64,000 nt of DNA, from the NCBI GenBank assembly GCA_025924315.1, contig JAICIO010000007.1, forward strand, positions 45,982 to 109,981. The letters are read 5' to 3'. The notes beneath the pieces are model-generated. The model was not told where the DNA came from, searched no databases, and saw only the letters and a list, made by a program, of their open reading frames with translations. Of the stretch, positions 55,211 to 64,000 are shown piece after piece (position 1 is the stretch's first letter; each line of letters opens with the position of its first letter). Source of the DNA: Phycisphaerae bacterium. Lineage in GTDB: Bacteria; Planctomycetota; Phycisphaerae; Tepidisphaerales; Tepidisphaeraceae. Both the position numbers and the translations under genes were made by a program.

Positions 55211-58200
55211 ATGTTCCCCCCTCGCCGACCGAGCGCCGTCCTCGCCGCCGCAAATCGAACCGCCCGCGCCATGATCGAACAACTCGAAACCCGCCAGCTG
55301 CTCAGCGCCGGCGATCTCGACACGTCGTTCGCCAATGGCGGTTCCCAGATACCTGCACCTATCGACACGTACGCAAGCGCGAGCGCGCTCCAATTGGATG
55401 GCAAATTGCTCGTCGCCGCGACAGAGACGCCCTTCAGCAGTAATGCGTCGCAGCTCAGCATCACGCGCTACAACCCCGACGGCAGCGTCGACGCGACGTT
55501 CGGCGGTGGCGACGGCATCATCACCGACAGCGCACTGATCCCGCGCACGATGGCGGTGGAGGCAGACGGGAAAATTCTCGTCGCCGGCCTTGATCTGGAT
55601 CCAATACACCCGGAAACGGTTCTCGCGCGCTACACGTCCACAGGCGCGCTCGACACCTCGTTCGGGACCAGCGGCTACGCGAAACTTTCCACTGCGATCG
55701 ATTCATACTCCAGTTTCCAGATCCTGCAGGCAAACGGAAAGGTGATGCTCGCCAGCGGCAGTTACTTCGACGGTGCGGAGGACCTCTATGTCACCCGCTT
55801 CAATTCCAACGGAACACTGGATCTTTCGTATAGCGGCGACGGCATTGCGACGATCTCAAGCGGAACGGGAGACCAGGCGGTCGGTGCGATCGCGAATTCT
55901 GACGGGTCGGTGCTCTTCGTGGGTGATCAGCTCGGCAACAGCGAGACGGATCTGTTCGTCGCGAAGCTTACGTCGTCGGGCGATGTCGATGCAAATTACG
56001 GCATTCGCACGCCTTCCGTTCACTACGGCTACCAGGCGGTCGCCCAGGGCTCGCAGATCCTCGTGTTGACGCACGACAACCGTGTGTATCGGCTGAACGC
56101 CGATGCATCGATCGATACGTCCTTCGGCGGTGGCGATGGCTTCGTGACGGTCGGCAACCTGCATCCGCAGGACCTCGACGTGCGTCCAGACGGAAAGTTC
56201 GTCGTCAGCTGGGTCGATTCCACCAGCGACTCACCCGGAAACTTTTTCAACGCACTGATCTTCTCGAGCGATGGAGCGCTTGAAACGACCGCAAAGGTGC
56301 AATCGTTCGCCGCGTACGCTGCTGTCTCAACGGTCATTCAATCCGACAACAAGATCCTGCTCGCCAGTTCCGGAGGTTCGGAGTCCGATCTCGAAGTCCT
56401 TCGCCTGACCGCTGCCGGCGCTGTCGATACCAGTTACTCGGGTGACGGCGTCGCCATCGATGTCACGGGCAAAGGTGGAGGATGGAACGATGTCGCGATC
56501 CAGAGCGATGGGAAGATCGTCGCCGTCGGATATACGCCAACCGGGGCGAATGATTTCTCGGACAAACTGATCGTCCGCCGGTTCAACAGCACCGGCACCC
56601 TCGACACCACCTTCGCAAACGGCGGGACACTGCTGAGCGATCTGGGGTGGGGATCCAAGCTGATCATTCAACCCGACGGCAAGCTCCTCATCGGCGCTCC
56701 AACGGCAGTCATCCGCCTCAACAGCAACGGCACGTTCGACTCGACCTTCGGCGGTGGCGATGGCATCGCCAACTACGCCGCGGACGTCATGGTTCGAGCC
56801 TCCGACGGCAAGATTTACGTCGGATCGGGAAGCACCGTCCGGCGACTGAACAGCGATGGCTCGCTGGACACCACATTCGGCGCAAGCGGCGTGCGCACTC
56901 TCACCGGCGTCACGCCGGCGACGTTCTTCAAGGTCTACGATCTCGATCTGCAATCCGACGGAAAGCTCGTCGCCACCGGTTATGCCGAGCGCCTCACCGG
57001 CGAAGACAACAGTTACAACGCCAGCGGGTTCGGTGTCGTGCGTCTCACCAGCGGCGGCGCGATCGATACCGGTTTCGCCGATCAGGGACTTTTCTTCTAT
57101 ACGGACGATGACAATGAGGTTGCGTACGCCGCAGCGGTTCAATCCGACGGAAAGATCGTAATCGCCGGGAACGACCGCGACAGCAACCTCATCTTTATCC
57201 GCCTCAACAGCGACGGCTCGTACGATTCCAATTTTGGTGTTACCGGCAACGGGATCACCGGAGACGGGCTCGGCTGGTTCTACGTGCAGGATCTCGCGGT
57301 TCAAAGCGATGGAAAGATCGTCGTCGCCGGAGGCAGCCGCCCTTTCGAGAACGGCGACGACGACATGCTGCTGATGCGTCTGAACAGCGACGGGACGATG
57401 GACGCGAGCTTCGCCGGCAATGGAAGCAGAACCTACAGCTTTGCCGAGAGTACGCCATATTCCGACCGCGAAGAATTTGCCGAAGCGTTCGCCATCGACT
57501 CCAGTGGACGTTTCGTGCTCGCTGGCCGCGTGGCTGGACGATTGGCCATCGCCCGGGTGCAGGGCGGGGGAAGCTCGGATCGCGCGCAACTTTCTTCCGA
57601 TGGCGAGCTCATCATCAATGGCTCGAGCGGCAACGATACGATCAACGTCGCGCTGAGCGGATCAAACATGGTCACGACGGTGAACGGCGTCAGCAAATCG
57701 TTCCCGGCCAGCAGCGTCAAGAACTTCACCATCACCGGTGTAGAGGGTGACGACACGATCAATGTCTCCAGCGCCATCACGATCGGTGGGACGATCTCTG
57801 GCGGCACGGGAAACGACACCATTTCCGATGGCAGTGGCAATTCGCAAATCTATGGTGGCGAAGGAGATGATCTGCTTTCCGATGGCGCGGGCAACGACTT
57901 TGTTGCCGGCAACTCCGGCAACGACACGGTCATCGCCGGCCTGGGCAATGACAGGTACGGCGCGACGGTCGTCGACTACAGCGCACGAACCGCCGATTTA
58001 ACGCTTGATCTCGAGGGCTTGGGCTTGCAGCCAAGCGGACAGGCGGGTGAAAGCGATGAGATTTTCGCATCGCAGGTGAAAGGTGGCAGCGGCAACGATC
58101 TGATCGTCGGCGACAATAACGACGACGTCCTCATAGGCGGGAAAGGCAACGACACGCTCCGAGGCAACGGCGGCAACGACGCGCTCTTTGGCGAAGACGG

Positions 58201-60016
58201 TGACGATCAGCTCGAAGGCGGCGACGGCAACGATTTCCTCTCGGGCGGGAACAACAACGACACGCTATACGGCCAGAATGACAACGACACGCTCGACGGG
58301 GGGCTTGGCGCCGACTTCTTCCAGGGCGGCAGCGGCGTTGATCTCGCGGACTATCAGTTCCGGTCGGAGAAGCTCAACATCTCGCTCGATAACGTCGCCA
58401 ATGACGGCGCGGCGGGCGAAGGCGACAACGTTTCGAGCGACATTGAGAACATCAACGGCGGATCCGGCGCCGATCGCATCGTCGCCACCGCGCAGAACAA
58501 TTCGCTTCAAGGCAACGGCGGAAACGACACGATTTACGCCGGCGATGGCGACGACACGGTCGTCGGCGGAGCTGGCGCTGACAATCTCTTCGGCCAGGAT
58601 GGCAACGATACGATCTACGCGCTGGACGGCACGAAAGACACGCTGGATGGCGGAGCGGGAACCGACACGGCTCAGCGCGACACGGGCAGCGTCGCCGATT
58701 CCGTGACGAACATCGAAGTCTTCGGCGGCGCGAGTAATAAGCTCACCGGTTTCGCCTTCGATGACACCAACGACAACGCGCAGTTCGACAGCGGCGAAAA
58801 GAAAACCGGCGGTAAAACCGTCTTCCTCGACACCAATGGCAACGGTGTACTCGACGCCGGCGAGCAATCCACCGTCACGGACTCCAGTGGCAATTTCACC
58901 TTCTCGAATCTGACCGACGGCACATATCACGTCCGGCGCGTCTTCCCAACCGGATGGACCTACAGCACCGCGCTGATCGACGTCAACGTCGCCGGCGGGG
59001 AGACGATCAGCAATCTGATCATCGGCTCGCGCGCGACCTCCGCGCCCGCGCCGCAGGTTGGGTCAATCTCCGGGTTTACCTTCGACGACACGAACTTCGA
59101 CGGCGAGTACGAACCTGGTGAGCCGAAGACGAGCGGAAAGACGGTGTTCATCGACACCAACGGCAACGACAAACTCGACGCCGGTGAGAAATCGACCGTC
59201 ACAGGCTCCAGCGGCGCCTGGAGCTTCAACAATCTTCCCGCAGGCACGTATCAGATCCGCCGGATTTATCCGAGCGGTTACACGCAGAGCACGCCGGTAC
59301 TCGACGTCACGATCGGCGCGGGCCAGAACCCCGGCAACTTTGCGATCGGATCCAAGCCAATCTCAGCGCCGACCGTGGAAACTGCGACCCTCTACGGCTT
59401 CACCTTCGACGACACGAATACGGACGGCGTGTTCGAATACGGTGAGAAGATGACTGCCAGCAAGACTGTCTTCCTCGACACGAACAACAACGGCAAACTC
59501 GACGCCGGCGAAACTTCAGTCGTGACCGGCAGCGACGGACGCTACAAATTCACTGGGCTCGCTGCCGGCACATATCATGTCCGCCGGGTCTTTCCGAATG
59601 GCTACACCTATAGCACCGCGCCGATCGATATCACGGTGAGTGCAGGCCAGACAGTCGAAGATCTCGCGATCGGATCGAAGCCCATCTCCGCGCCGCAGCC
59701 GCAGACTGCATCGATCGCCGGGTTCGCGTTTAACGACACGAACACCAACGGCCAATACGACACCGGCGAGCAAAAGACCGGCGGCAAGACAGTCTTCCTC
59801 GACACAAACAACAACGGCAAGCTTGACAGCGGCGAGAGCTCGATGGTGACGGACAGCAGCGGCAACTTCAGCTTCACAGGCTTGTCGGCCGGAACGTACC
59901 ACGTCCGCCGCGTGTTTCCGTCCGGCTACACCTACAGCACACCGCTGATCGATCTGGCCTTGAACGACGGCGATCAAGTGAGCAATGTTTCGATTGGATC
60001 AAAGCCAACGGCATAA
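55211..60016 (+). CDS. LEPR-XLL giant protein: delta-60, RTX and SdrD-B-like repeats
   Basis: 1601 residues from ATG 55211, with GGAG eight bases upstream. A basic N-terminus is followed by MIEQLETRQLLSAG (residues 22-35). Delta-60 repeats (about 35-785) precede a domain DGELIINGSSGNDTIN and an RTX array (about 800-1160). Four SdrD-B-like domains of about 105 residues follow, each with two EF-hand-like loops (DDTNDNAQFDSGE and DTNGNGVLDAGE types). All four end in an IGSKP-like turn and the last ends the protein. No PEP-CTERM, LPxTG or other anchor is seen. The fold list implies a very large calcium-rich cell-surface or matrix protein. Confidence 0.9.
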   Translation: MFPPRRPSAVLAAANRTARAMIEQLETRQLLSAGDLDTSFANGGSQIPAPIDTYASASALQLDGKLLVAATETPFSSNASQLSITRYNPDGSVDATFGGGDGIITDSALIPRTMAVEADGKILVAGLDLDPIHPETVLARYTSTGALDTSFGTSGYAKLSTAIDSYSSFQILQANGKVMLASGSYFDGAEDLYVTRFNSNGTLDLSYSGDGIATISSGTGDQAVGAIANSDGSVLFVGDQLGNSETDLFVAKLTSSGDVDANYGIRTPSVHYGYQAVAQGSQILVLTHDNRVYRLNADASIDTSFGGGDGFVTVGNLHPQDLDVRPDGKFVVSWVDSTSDSPGNFFNALIFSSDGALETTAKVQSFAAYAAVSTVIQSDNKILLASSGGSESDLEVLRLTAAGAVDTSYSGDGVAIDVTGKGGGWNDVAIQSDGKIVAVGYTPTGANDFSDKLIVRRFNSTGTLDTTFANGGTLLSDLGWGSKLIIQPDGKLLIGAPTAVIRLNSNGTFDSTFGGGDGIANYAADVMVRASDGKIYVGSGSTVRRLNSDGSLDTTFGASGVRTLTGVTPATFFKVYDLDLQSDGKLVATGYAERLTGEDNSYNASGFGVVRLTSGGAIDTGFADQGLFFYTDDDNEVAYAAAVQSDGKIVIAGNDRDSNLIFIRLNSDGSYDSNFGVTGNGITGDGLGWFYVQDLAVQSDGKIVVAGGSRPFENGDDDMLLMRLNSDGTMDASFAGNGSRTYSFAESTPYSDREEFAEAFAIDSSGRFVLAGRVAGRLAIARVQGGGSSDRAQLSSDGELIINGSSGNDTINVALSGSNMVTTVNGVSKSFPASSVKNFTITGVEGDDTINVSSAITIGGTISGGTGNDTISDGSGNSQIYGGEGDDLLSDGAGNDFVAGNSGNDTVIAGLGNDRYGATVVDYSARTADLTLDLEGLGLQPSGQAGESDEIFASQVKGGSGNDLIVGDNNDDVLIGGKGNDTLRGNGGNDALFGEDGDDQLEGGDGNDFLSGGNNNDTLYGQNDNDTLDGGLGADFFQGGSGVDLADYQFRSEKLNISLDNVANDGAAGEGDNVSSDIENINGGSGADRIVATAQNNSLQGNGGNDTIYAGDGDDTVVGGAGADNLFGQDGNDTIYALDGTKDTLDGGAGTDTAQRDTGSVADSVTNIEVFGGASNKLTGFAFDDTNDNAQFDSGEKKTGGKTVFLDTNGNGVLDAGEQSTVTDSSGNFTFSNLTDGTYHVRRVFPTGWTYSTALIDVNVAGGETISNLIIGSRATSAPAPQVGSISGFTFDDTNFDGEYEPGEPKTSGKTVFIDTNGNDKLDAGEKSTVTGSSGAWSFNNLPAGTYQIRRIYPSGYTQSTPVLDVTIGAGQNPGNFAIGSKPISAPTVETATLYGFTFDDTNTDGVFEYGEKMTASKTVFLDTNNNGKLDAGETSVVTGSDGRYKFTGLAAGTYHVRRVFPNGYTYSTAPIDITVSAGQTVEDLAIGSKPISAPQPQTASIAGFAFNDTNTNGQYDTGEQKTGGKTVFLDTNNNGKLDSGESSMVTDSSGNFSFTGLSAGTYHVRRVFPSGYTYSTPLIDLALNDGDQVSNVSIGSKPTA

Positions 60017-60036
60017 GTATGTTGGGCCGTTTATCG

Positions 60037-60130
60037 CAAAGGTGGGAATGCCCAGTCACTTGAAAACCTGACTGCCAACAACCGCGCGACCGGCGGATGG
60101 GTCGATCGCGCCTTTTTAATTGGAGCCCAT
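60037..60130 (+). promoter_or_regulatory. Conserved structured 5' leader, copy 2
   Basis: The same blocks as at 55116. The hairpin stem here is GCGCGA/TCGCGC: the third pair changes from A-T to G-C on both sides, while a G-C pair in the upper stem becomes G-T. CTTTTTAATT and then GGAG follow directly before the ATG at 60131. Confidence 0.6.
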
Positions 60131-63100
60131 ATGTTTTCCTCTCGCCGCACCAGCGCCGCAATTCAATCCGCCACCCGTCGCACCGTCCGCGCGATGATTG
60201 AGCAATTGGAGAACCGCCAGCTTCTCAGCGCGGGCAATCCCGATCCAACGTTCGCAGGTGACGGTGTCAGTCTCAATATTCCAAACCTCGCGCCGCGGGG
60301 CTCGATCAACGATGTGGCAGTGCAGTCGGATGGCAAGATTGTCGCGTCGCTTGCGATCACGCCCGACCAATTCGATTTCGCGGTTCAGCGCTATCTCCCG
60401 AACGGAACGCTCGACACGAGTTTTGGCAATGGTGGCACCGCTGTGCTGCCCTGGGGGCCCAATAGTCCTGACACGCCCGTAGCCCAGAACATGGCCGTCG
60501 CTGTCCAGAGCGACGGAAAGATCGTTCTCGGCGGACGCTTCGATAATCTCTTCGCCATTATGCGATTGACTTCGACGGGGCAGCTCGATTCGAGCTTCGA
60601 CGGCGACGGCATGGCGACCACTGACTTTGGAAACGGCGCATCGGGCGGAATTCGCGATCTGGCGATCCAATCGGATGGCAAAATCGTCGCCGTCGGCAGT
60701 TCCAACGGCCAGGTCGCTCTCGCGCGCTACACTACCAGTGGCGCACTCGACACCACCTTCGACGGCGACGGAAAGGTCCTCACGAATATCACCGGCAACG
60801 GCGAGCGCATGAACGCCGTCGCGATCCAGTCGGACGGGAAGATCGTCACCGCCGGCGCCGGATCGCCCAGCGGGCTGAAGCTCGCCCTCTTCCGTTACAC
60901 AACATCCGGCAAGCTCGACACGACCTTCAATGGGAATGGCGAACGCGTCACGTCGACGAGCGGAGAGTTAGAAGAGGTCGCCATCCAGTCTGACGGCAAA
61001 ATCGTCGGCGTCTCGAACACGCAGGTCATCCGCTTCAACAGCAACGGCTCGACCGACACCGGCTTCGCCAGCAGCGGGCTTTACTCAACCACCGGTTACC
61101 AGTTCCGGGGCCTCGGTCTTCAGTCCAGCGGGAAGATTGTGCTCGGTGGCAGCACGAACGTCGTCGATCAACCGCCGCAGGGCGCAGTTCTTCGTCTCAA
61201 CAGCAATGGCACGCTCGATACGTCCTTCGCCTCGGCTGGCACGAAGCTGTTCAAGGTGTACGACGAAACCACCGTAGACAGCGTCAAGGTTCTCGGCGAC
61301 GGTCGAATTCTCGAAGGCGGTATTTCGGGCAAACAATATTCCCTGCCGTTTCTTGCACGTTTCAGCTCTGCGAACAGCGCTGCGCTCGACAGCGCCTTCG
61401 GCATCGGCGGCATTGTCACGCGCGACCTCACGCAACAGGTCGCGCAGTTCGCGGATGTCAAAACTCAAAGCGATGGCAAGGTCGTCGCCCTCGGCTTCAC
61501 CGAATCGCTCGCATCGCACAACCAGGATATCTATCTCGTCCGCTTTAACGCTGACGGCACGCGGGATACCAGCTTCGGAAACAACGGCTCTGTGATCATT
61601 GATGCATTCGGCAGCGACGAAATTGGCGAGAGCCTCGCCATCGGGTCGGACGGAAAGATCGTTGTCCTTGGGAGCGGGGTCATCAATCCCACAGACGTCT
61701 TCAATCCCGATCGCGCCTTCGTCCTGCTTCGCTACGACAGCAACGGCACGCCCGATACGTCGTTCGGCGACAACGGAAAGGTCCTCCAAAATTACAGCCA
61801 GGAAAGGGAACAATCGGGCCTCATCGCGCTCCAATCGACCGGTAAGATCATCCTCGCCGCGAGTTTTGCCGACTTTCACGGCACCATCACACGCTTCAAC
61901 ACGAACGGCTCAATTGACACGGCGTTCGGGGGCCAGGGCACTGGGTCCACCTCCGACATCGACGTGTCGGATCTGGCGGTTCAAGCCGACGATCGCATCG
62001 TCTACAGCGGAGTTGTGTACAGTCTCTTTGCCGACGGCGGCGCGGTCGGACGTTTGACCAGCAATGGTCTGGTTGACGATACGTTCGCCGGCGATGGCAC
62101 CTACCAGCTCGGCAACCCTTTCCTATTCGGCCAGCTCGAGCTCGCGCCCGATGGCAGCGTCCTCGTCAAGGCCAAAGCTTCCAACACCGCGCTGGCGCAT
62201 CTAACCAGCAACGGACAGGAACTCTCCGTCAGCCCGATTCCGGATGACGGGATTCTCGCAGTGCAATCAGACGGAAAGGCGTTGGTAGTCGACGGGTTGA
62301 CCGACCTCAACAATGGAATCGATCCGGAAGACATCATCATCCGCCGCTACGTTGTCGATCCGACGAACCTCGATGCAACGTTCGGCGACAGCGGCGCAGC
62401 CGTCGCGAACTTCGCTCCGGTCGATGTGCCGCTCAACGCAGTGGTCGGCGCGAATGGGCGCCTCTATATTGCCGGATACGTGACCGCAGACAACTCAAGC
62501 GTCCCCGGTCCGCTCATCGCCGCGATCCAACTCGGCAATCAAAGCCCGCCGCAGACGGGGTCGCTCTCCGGTTTCACCTTCGACGACACCAACACCAACG
62601 GCCAGTTCGATTCCGGCGAGCAAAAGACCAGCGGGAAAACCGTCTTCCTCGACACCAACGGCAATGGCACGCTCGACGCCAGCGAACGCTCGACCGTCAC
62701 CGACGCGAATGGCAATTACACCTTCAGCAATCTCGACGCCGGAACCTACCACGTTCGCCGCGTCTTCCCCGCGGGCTATGGCTATAGCACCGCGCCGATC
62801 GACGTAACGCTCGCGGCGGGTCAGAACCTGGGCAACCTTGCGATCGGATCGGAGCCGGTGTCGTCGCCTCCGCCGCAAACGGGTTCGCTCGTCGGCTTCA
62901 CGTTTGATGACAAAAACGTCGATGGGCAGTACGAAACGGGTGAAGTGAAGACCGGGGGCAAAACCGTCTTCCTCGACACCAACGGCAACAACGCCCTCGA
63001 TGCCGGTGAGCGGTCGACTGTCACCGACTCGAGCGGGAACTACAGTTTCACGAATCTCCCCGCCGGCACATATCACGTGCGACGCGTGTTCCCCGACGGC

Positions 63101-63832
63101 TGGACCTACAGCACCGCCGCGATTGACGTGACGCTCGCAGCAGGACAGACGATCACCAATCTTGCGATCGGATCGAAGGCCGGCCCGACGAATCCGCCGC
63201 CGACGCAAACCTCGATCTCCGGCTTCACGTTCGACGACACGGATGCCGATGGTGTGTACGACTCGAACGAGCCGAAAACGAGCGGCAAGACGGTGTTCCT
63301 CGACACCAACGAAAACGGCCAGCTCGACAGCGGCGAGCGCAGCGTCGTCACCGACAGCAGCGGAAGTTTCACCTTCAATAATCTGTCCGCCGGGACTTAT
63401 CACGTTCGCCGCGTCTTTCCGAGCGGCTGGACGTACAGCACGGCGCCGATCGACATCGACTTAAGCAGCGGCGAAAGCGTCGCCGCCGTCGCGATCGGAT
63501 CGAAACCCGTTTCGCAGCAGACCGGCATCATTCGCGGATTCACGTTCAACGACACCAACGAGAACGGTCAGTACGACACCGGCGAACAGAAGACCAGCGG
63601 CAAGCGCGTCTTCCTCGACGTCAACAACAACGGCTTCCCCGATCCAAACGACGTGCAAGCTTTTAGCGCCGCGGACGGCAGCTTCAGTTTCACCGACCTC
63701 GCCGCCGGCACGTACCACGTCCGCCGCGAGTTCCCCAGCGGTTACACCTACAGCACCCCGCTGATCGATGTAAACCTGCAGCCCGGCGAGATCTTCGCGG
63801 ATGCCCTCATCGGTTCGAAGCCGACGACGTAA
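60131..63832 (+). CDS. LEPR-XLL giant protein: delta-60 and SdrD-B-like repeats
   Basis: 1233 residues. The N-terminus (MFSSRRTSAAIQSATRRT, then AMIEQLENRQLLSAG) is a close relative of the preceding protein's. Delta-60 repeats run from about 36 to 795 (GKLDTTFNGNGERVT-like units with QSDGKIV). There is no RTX array. Four SdrD-B-like domains (about 808-1233) each contain two calcium-type loops; the last has a divergent second loop (DVNNNGFPDPND). It ends IGSKPTT. It shares the leader RNA with the upstream gene and lies 114 bases after it, so both may be co-regulated, and the pair arose by tandem duplication. Confidence 0.9.
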   Translation: MFSSRRTSAAIQSATRRTVRAMIEQLENRQLLSAGNPDPTFAGDGVSLNIPNLAPRGSINDVAVQSDGKIVASLAITPDQFDFAVQRYLPNGTLDTSFGNGGTAVLPWGPNSPDTPVAQNMAVAVQSDGKIVLGGRFDNLFAIMRLTSTGQLDSSFDGDGMATTDFGNGASGGIRDLAIQSDGKIVAVGSSNGQVALARYTTSGALDTTFDGDGKVLTNITGNGERMNAVAIQSDGKIVTAGAGSPSGLKLALFRYTTSGKLDTTFNGNGERVTSTSGELEEVAIQSDGKIVGVSNTQVIRFNSNGSTDTGFASSGLYSTTGYQFRGLGLQSSGKIVLGGSTNVVDQPPQGAVLRLNSNGTLDTSFASAGTKLFKVYDETTVDSVKVLGDGRILEGGISGKQYSLPFLARFSSANSAALDSAFGIGGIVTRDLTQQVAQFADVKTQSDGKVVALGFTESLASHNQDIYLVRFNADGTRDTSFGNNGSVIIDAFGSDEIGESLAIGSDGKIVVLGSGVINPTDVFNPDRAFVLLRYDSNGTPDTSFGDNGKVLQNYSQEREQSGLIALQSTGKIILAASFADFHGTITRFNTNGSIDTAFGGQGTGSTSDIDVSDLAVQADDRIVYSGVVYSLFADGGAVGRLTSNGLVDDTFAGDGTYQLGNPFLFGQLELAPDGSVLVKAKASNTALAHLTSNGQELSVSPIPDDGILAVQSDGKALVVDGLTDLNNGIDPEDIIIRRYVVDPTNLDATFGDSGAAVANFAPVDVPLNAVVGANGRLYIAGYVTADNSSVPGPLIAAIQLGNQSPPQTGSLSGFTFDDTNTNGQFDSGEQKTSGKTVFLDTNGNGTLDASERSTVTDANGNYTFSNLDAGTYHVRRVFPAGYGYSTAPIDVTLAAGQNLGNLAIGSEPVSSPPPQTGSLVGFTFDDKNVDGQYETGEVKTGGKTVFLDTNGNNALDAGERSTVTDSSGNYSFTNLPAGTYHVRRVFPDGWTYSTAAIDVTLAAGQTITNLAIGSKAGPTNPPPTQTSISGFTFDDTDADGVYDSNEPKTSGKTVFLDTNENGQLDSGERSVVTDSSGSFTFNNLSAGTYHVRRVFPSGWTYSTAPIDIDLSSGESVAAVAIGSKPVSQQTGIIRGFTFNDTNENGQYDTGEQKTSGKRVFLDVNNNGFPDPNDVQAFSAADGSFSFTDLAAGTYHVRREFPSGYTYSTPLIDVNLQPGEIFADALIGSKPTT

Positions 63833-63850
63833 TCCGCGTACGCGGTTTGT

Positions 63851-63879
63851 CTCCCTCTCCCGGTACGCCGGGAGAGGGA
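63851..63879. repeat. CCCTCTCCC-type hairpin downstream of the last gene
   Basis: Arms CCCTCTCCCGG and CCGGGAGAGGG around a short TACG loop, 18 bases past the stop at 63832. It could terminate transcription. Confidence 0.7.
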
Positions 63880-63924
63880 GGCGTGACTACCCTGCGTTAC
63901 TTTCCTAAGGCCAGCCAACCCTCC

Positions 63925-64000
63925 GGTGGCACCGACATTCCTGTGGGTGATCGGACGCGGTAATCCGCGGCCGACTCGGCGCAAGATGCGTCGAGGACTA
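63925..64000. repeat. Family K composite repeat, cut by the window edge
   Basis: GGTGGCACCGACATTCCTGT, then GGTGATCGG and GCGGTAATCCGCGGCCGA, closely follow the complement of the copy at 21202-21303. The rest lies outside the window. Confidence 0.75.

Overview
The window looks like a chromosomal segment of a GC-rich planctomycete, probably of the Phycisphaerae/Tepidisphaerales type. This is an inference from gene content: N-terminal LEPR-XLL motifs on giant delta-60/RTX proteins, a sulfatase next to a GH2 enzyme, Tat-type Gfo/Idh/MocA oxidoreductases, a stand-alone type II secretion cluster with few accessory genes, and many small snap-back repeats between genes. No rRNA, tRNA, CRISPR array or prophage was seen.

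Layout. 1-4795 (+) is a tripartite export system: a HlyD/MacA-type adaptor cut by the left edge, a MacB-type ATPase, a MacB-type permease and a TolC-type lipoprotein. 4910-9863 is a signalling block: two paralogous small proteins with a shared DTHDRHC motif flank a single-domain response regulator, followed by a PAS histidine kinase coupled to a receiver-kinase hybrid. 9956-14086 (+) is a sulfatase and a GH2 glycosidase in tandem. 14201-26638 (-) is a compact type II secretion operon in the order E-F-G-H-I-J-K-L-M-C-like-D-lipoprotein, with most genes joined by ATGA or similar overlaps. 26825-45013 is a mixed housekeeping and accessory stretch: two acetyltransferases, a HupE/UreJ-like membrane protein, an oxidoreductase, the first LEPR-XLL protein, an AIM24 protein, a rhomboid protease, an MFS permease, a TolB-like propeller, a free-standing HAMP protein, a DUF763 protein and an enolase-superfamily protein. 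45115-46483 is a PadR regulator with its permease-prefix partner. 46484-47550 is a RAYT transposase with its own REP sequences. 47576-49615 is a divergent SelO-like protein. 49999-63832 (+) is a run of four LEPR-XLL/RTX/SdrD-B-like surface proteins.

Two things stand out. First, several families of nested palindromes (arms that are themselves hairpins) are scattered through the window. Several sit just inside the 5' end of translationally coupled genes for exported proteins and are read in frame, which enlarges the leader of a TolC-like lipoprotein, GspI, GspK and a HupE-like protein. Others supply stop codons or lie inside coding sequence. Second, the two largest LEPR-XLL genes share a structured 5' leader: a hairpin with a compensatory base change, then a T-run, immediately before the ribosome binding site. 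That is consistent with an attenuation or riboswitch-like control element. Functionally, the type II system, the sulfatase/GH2 pair and the calcium-binding giant proteins fit an exported polysaccharide-degrading and cell-surface programme, but the link between them is inferred.
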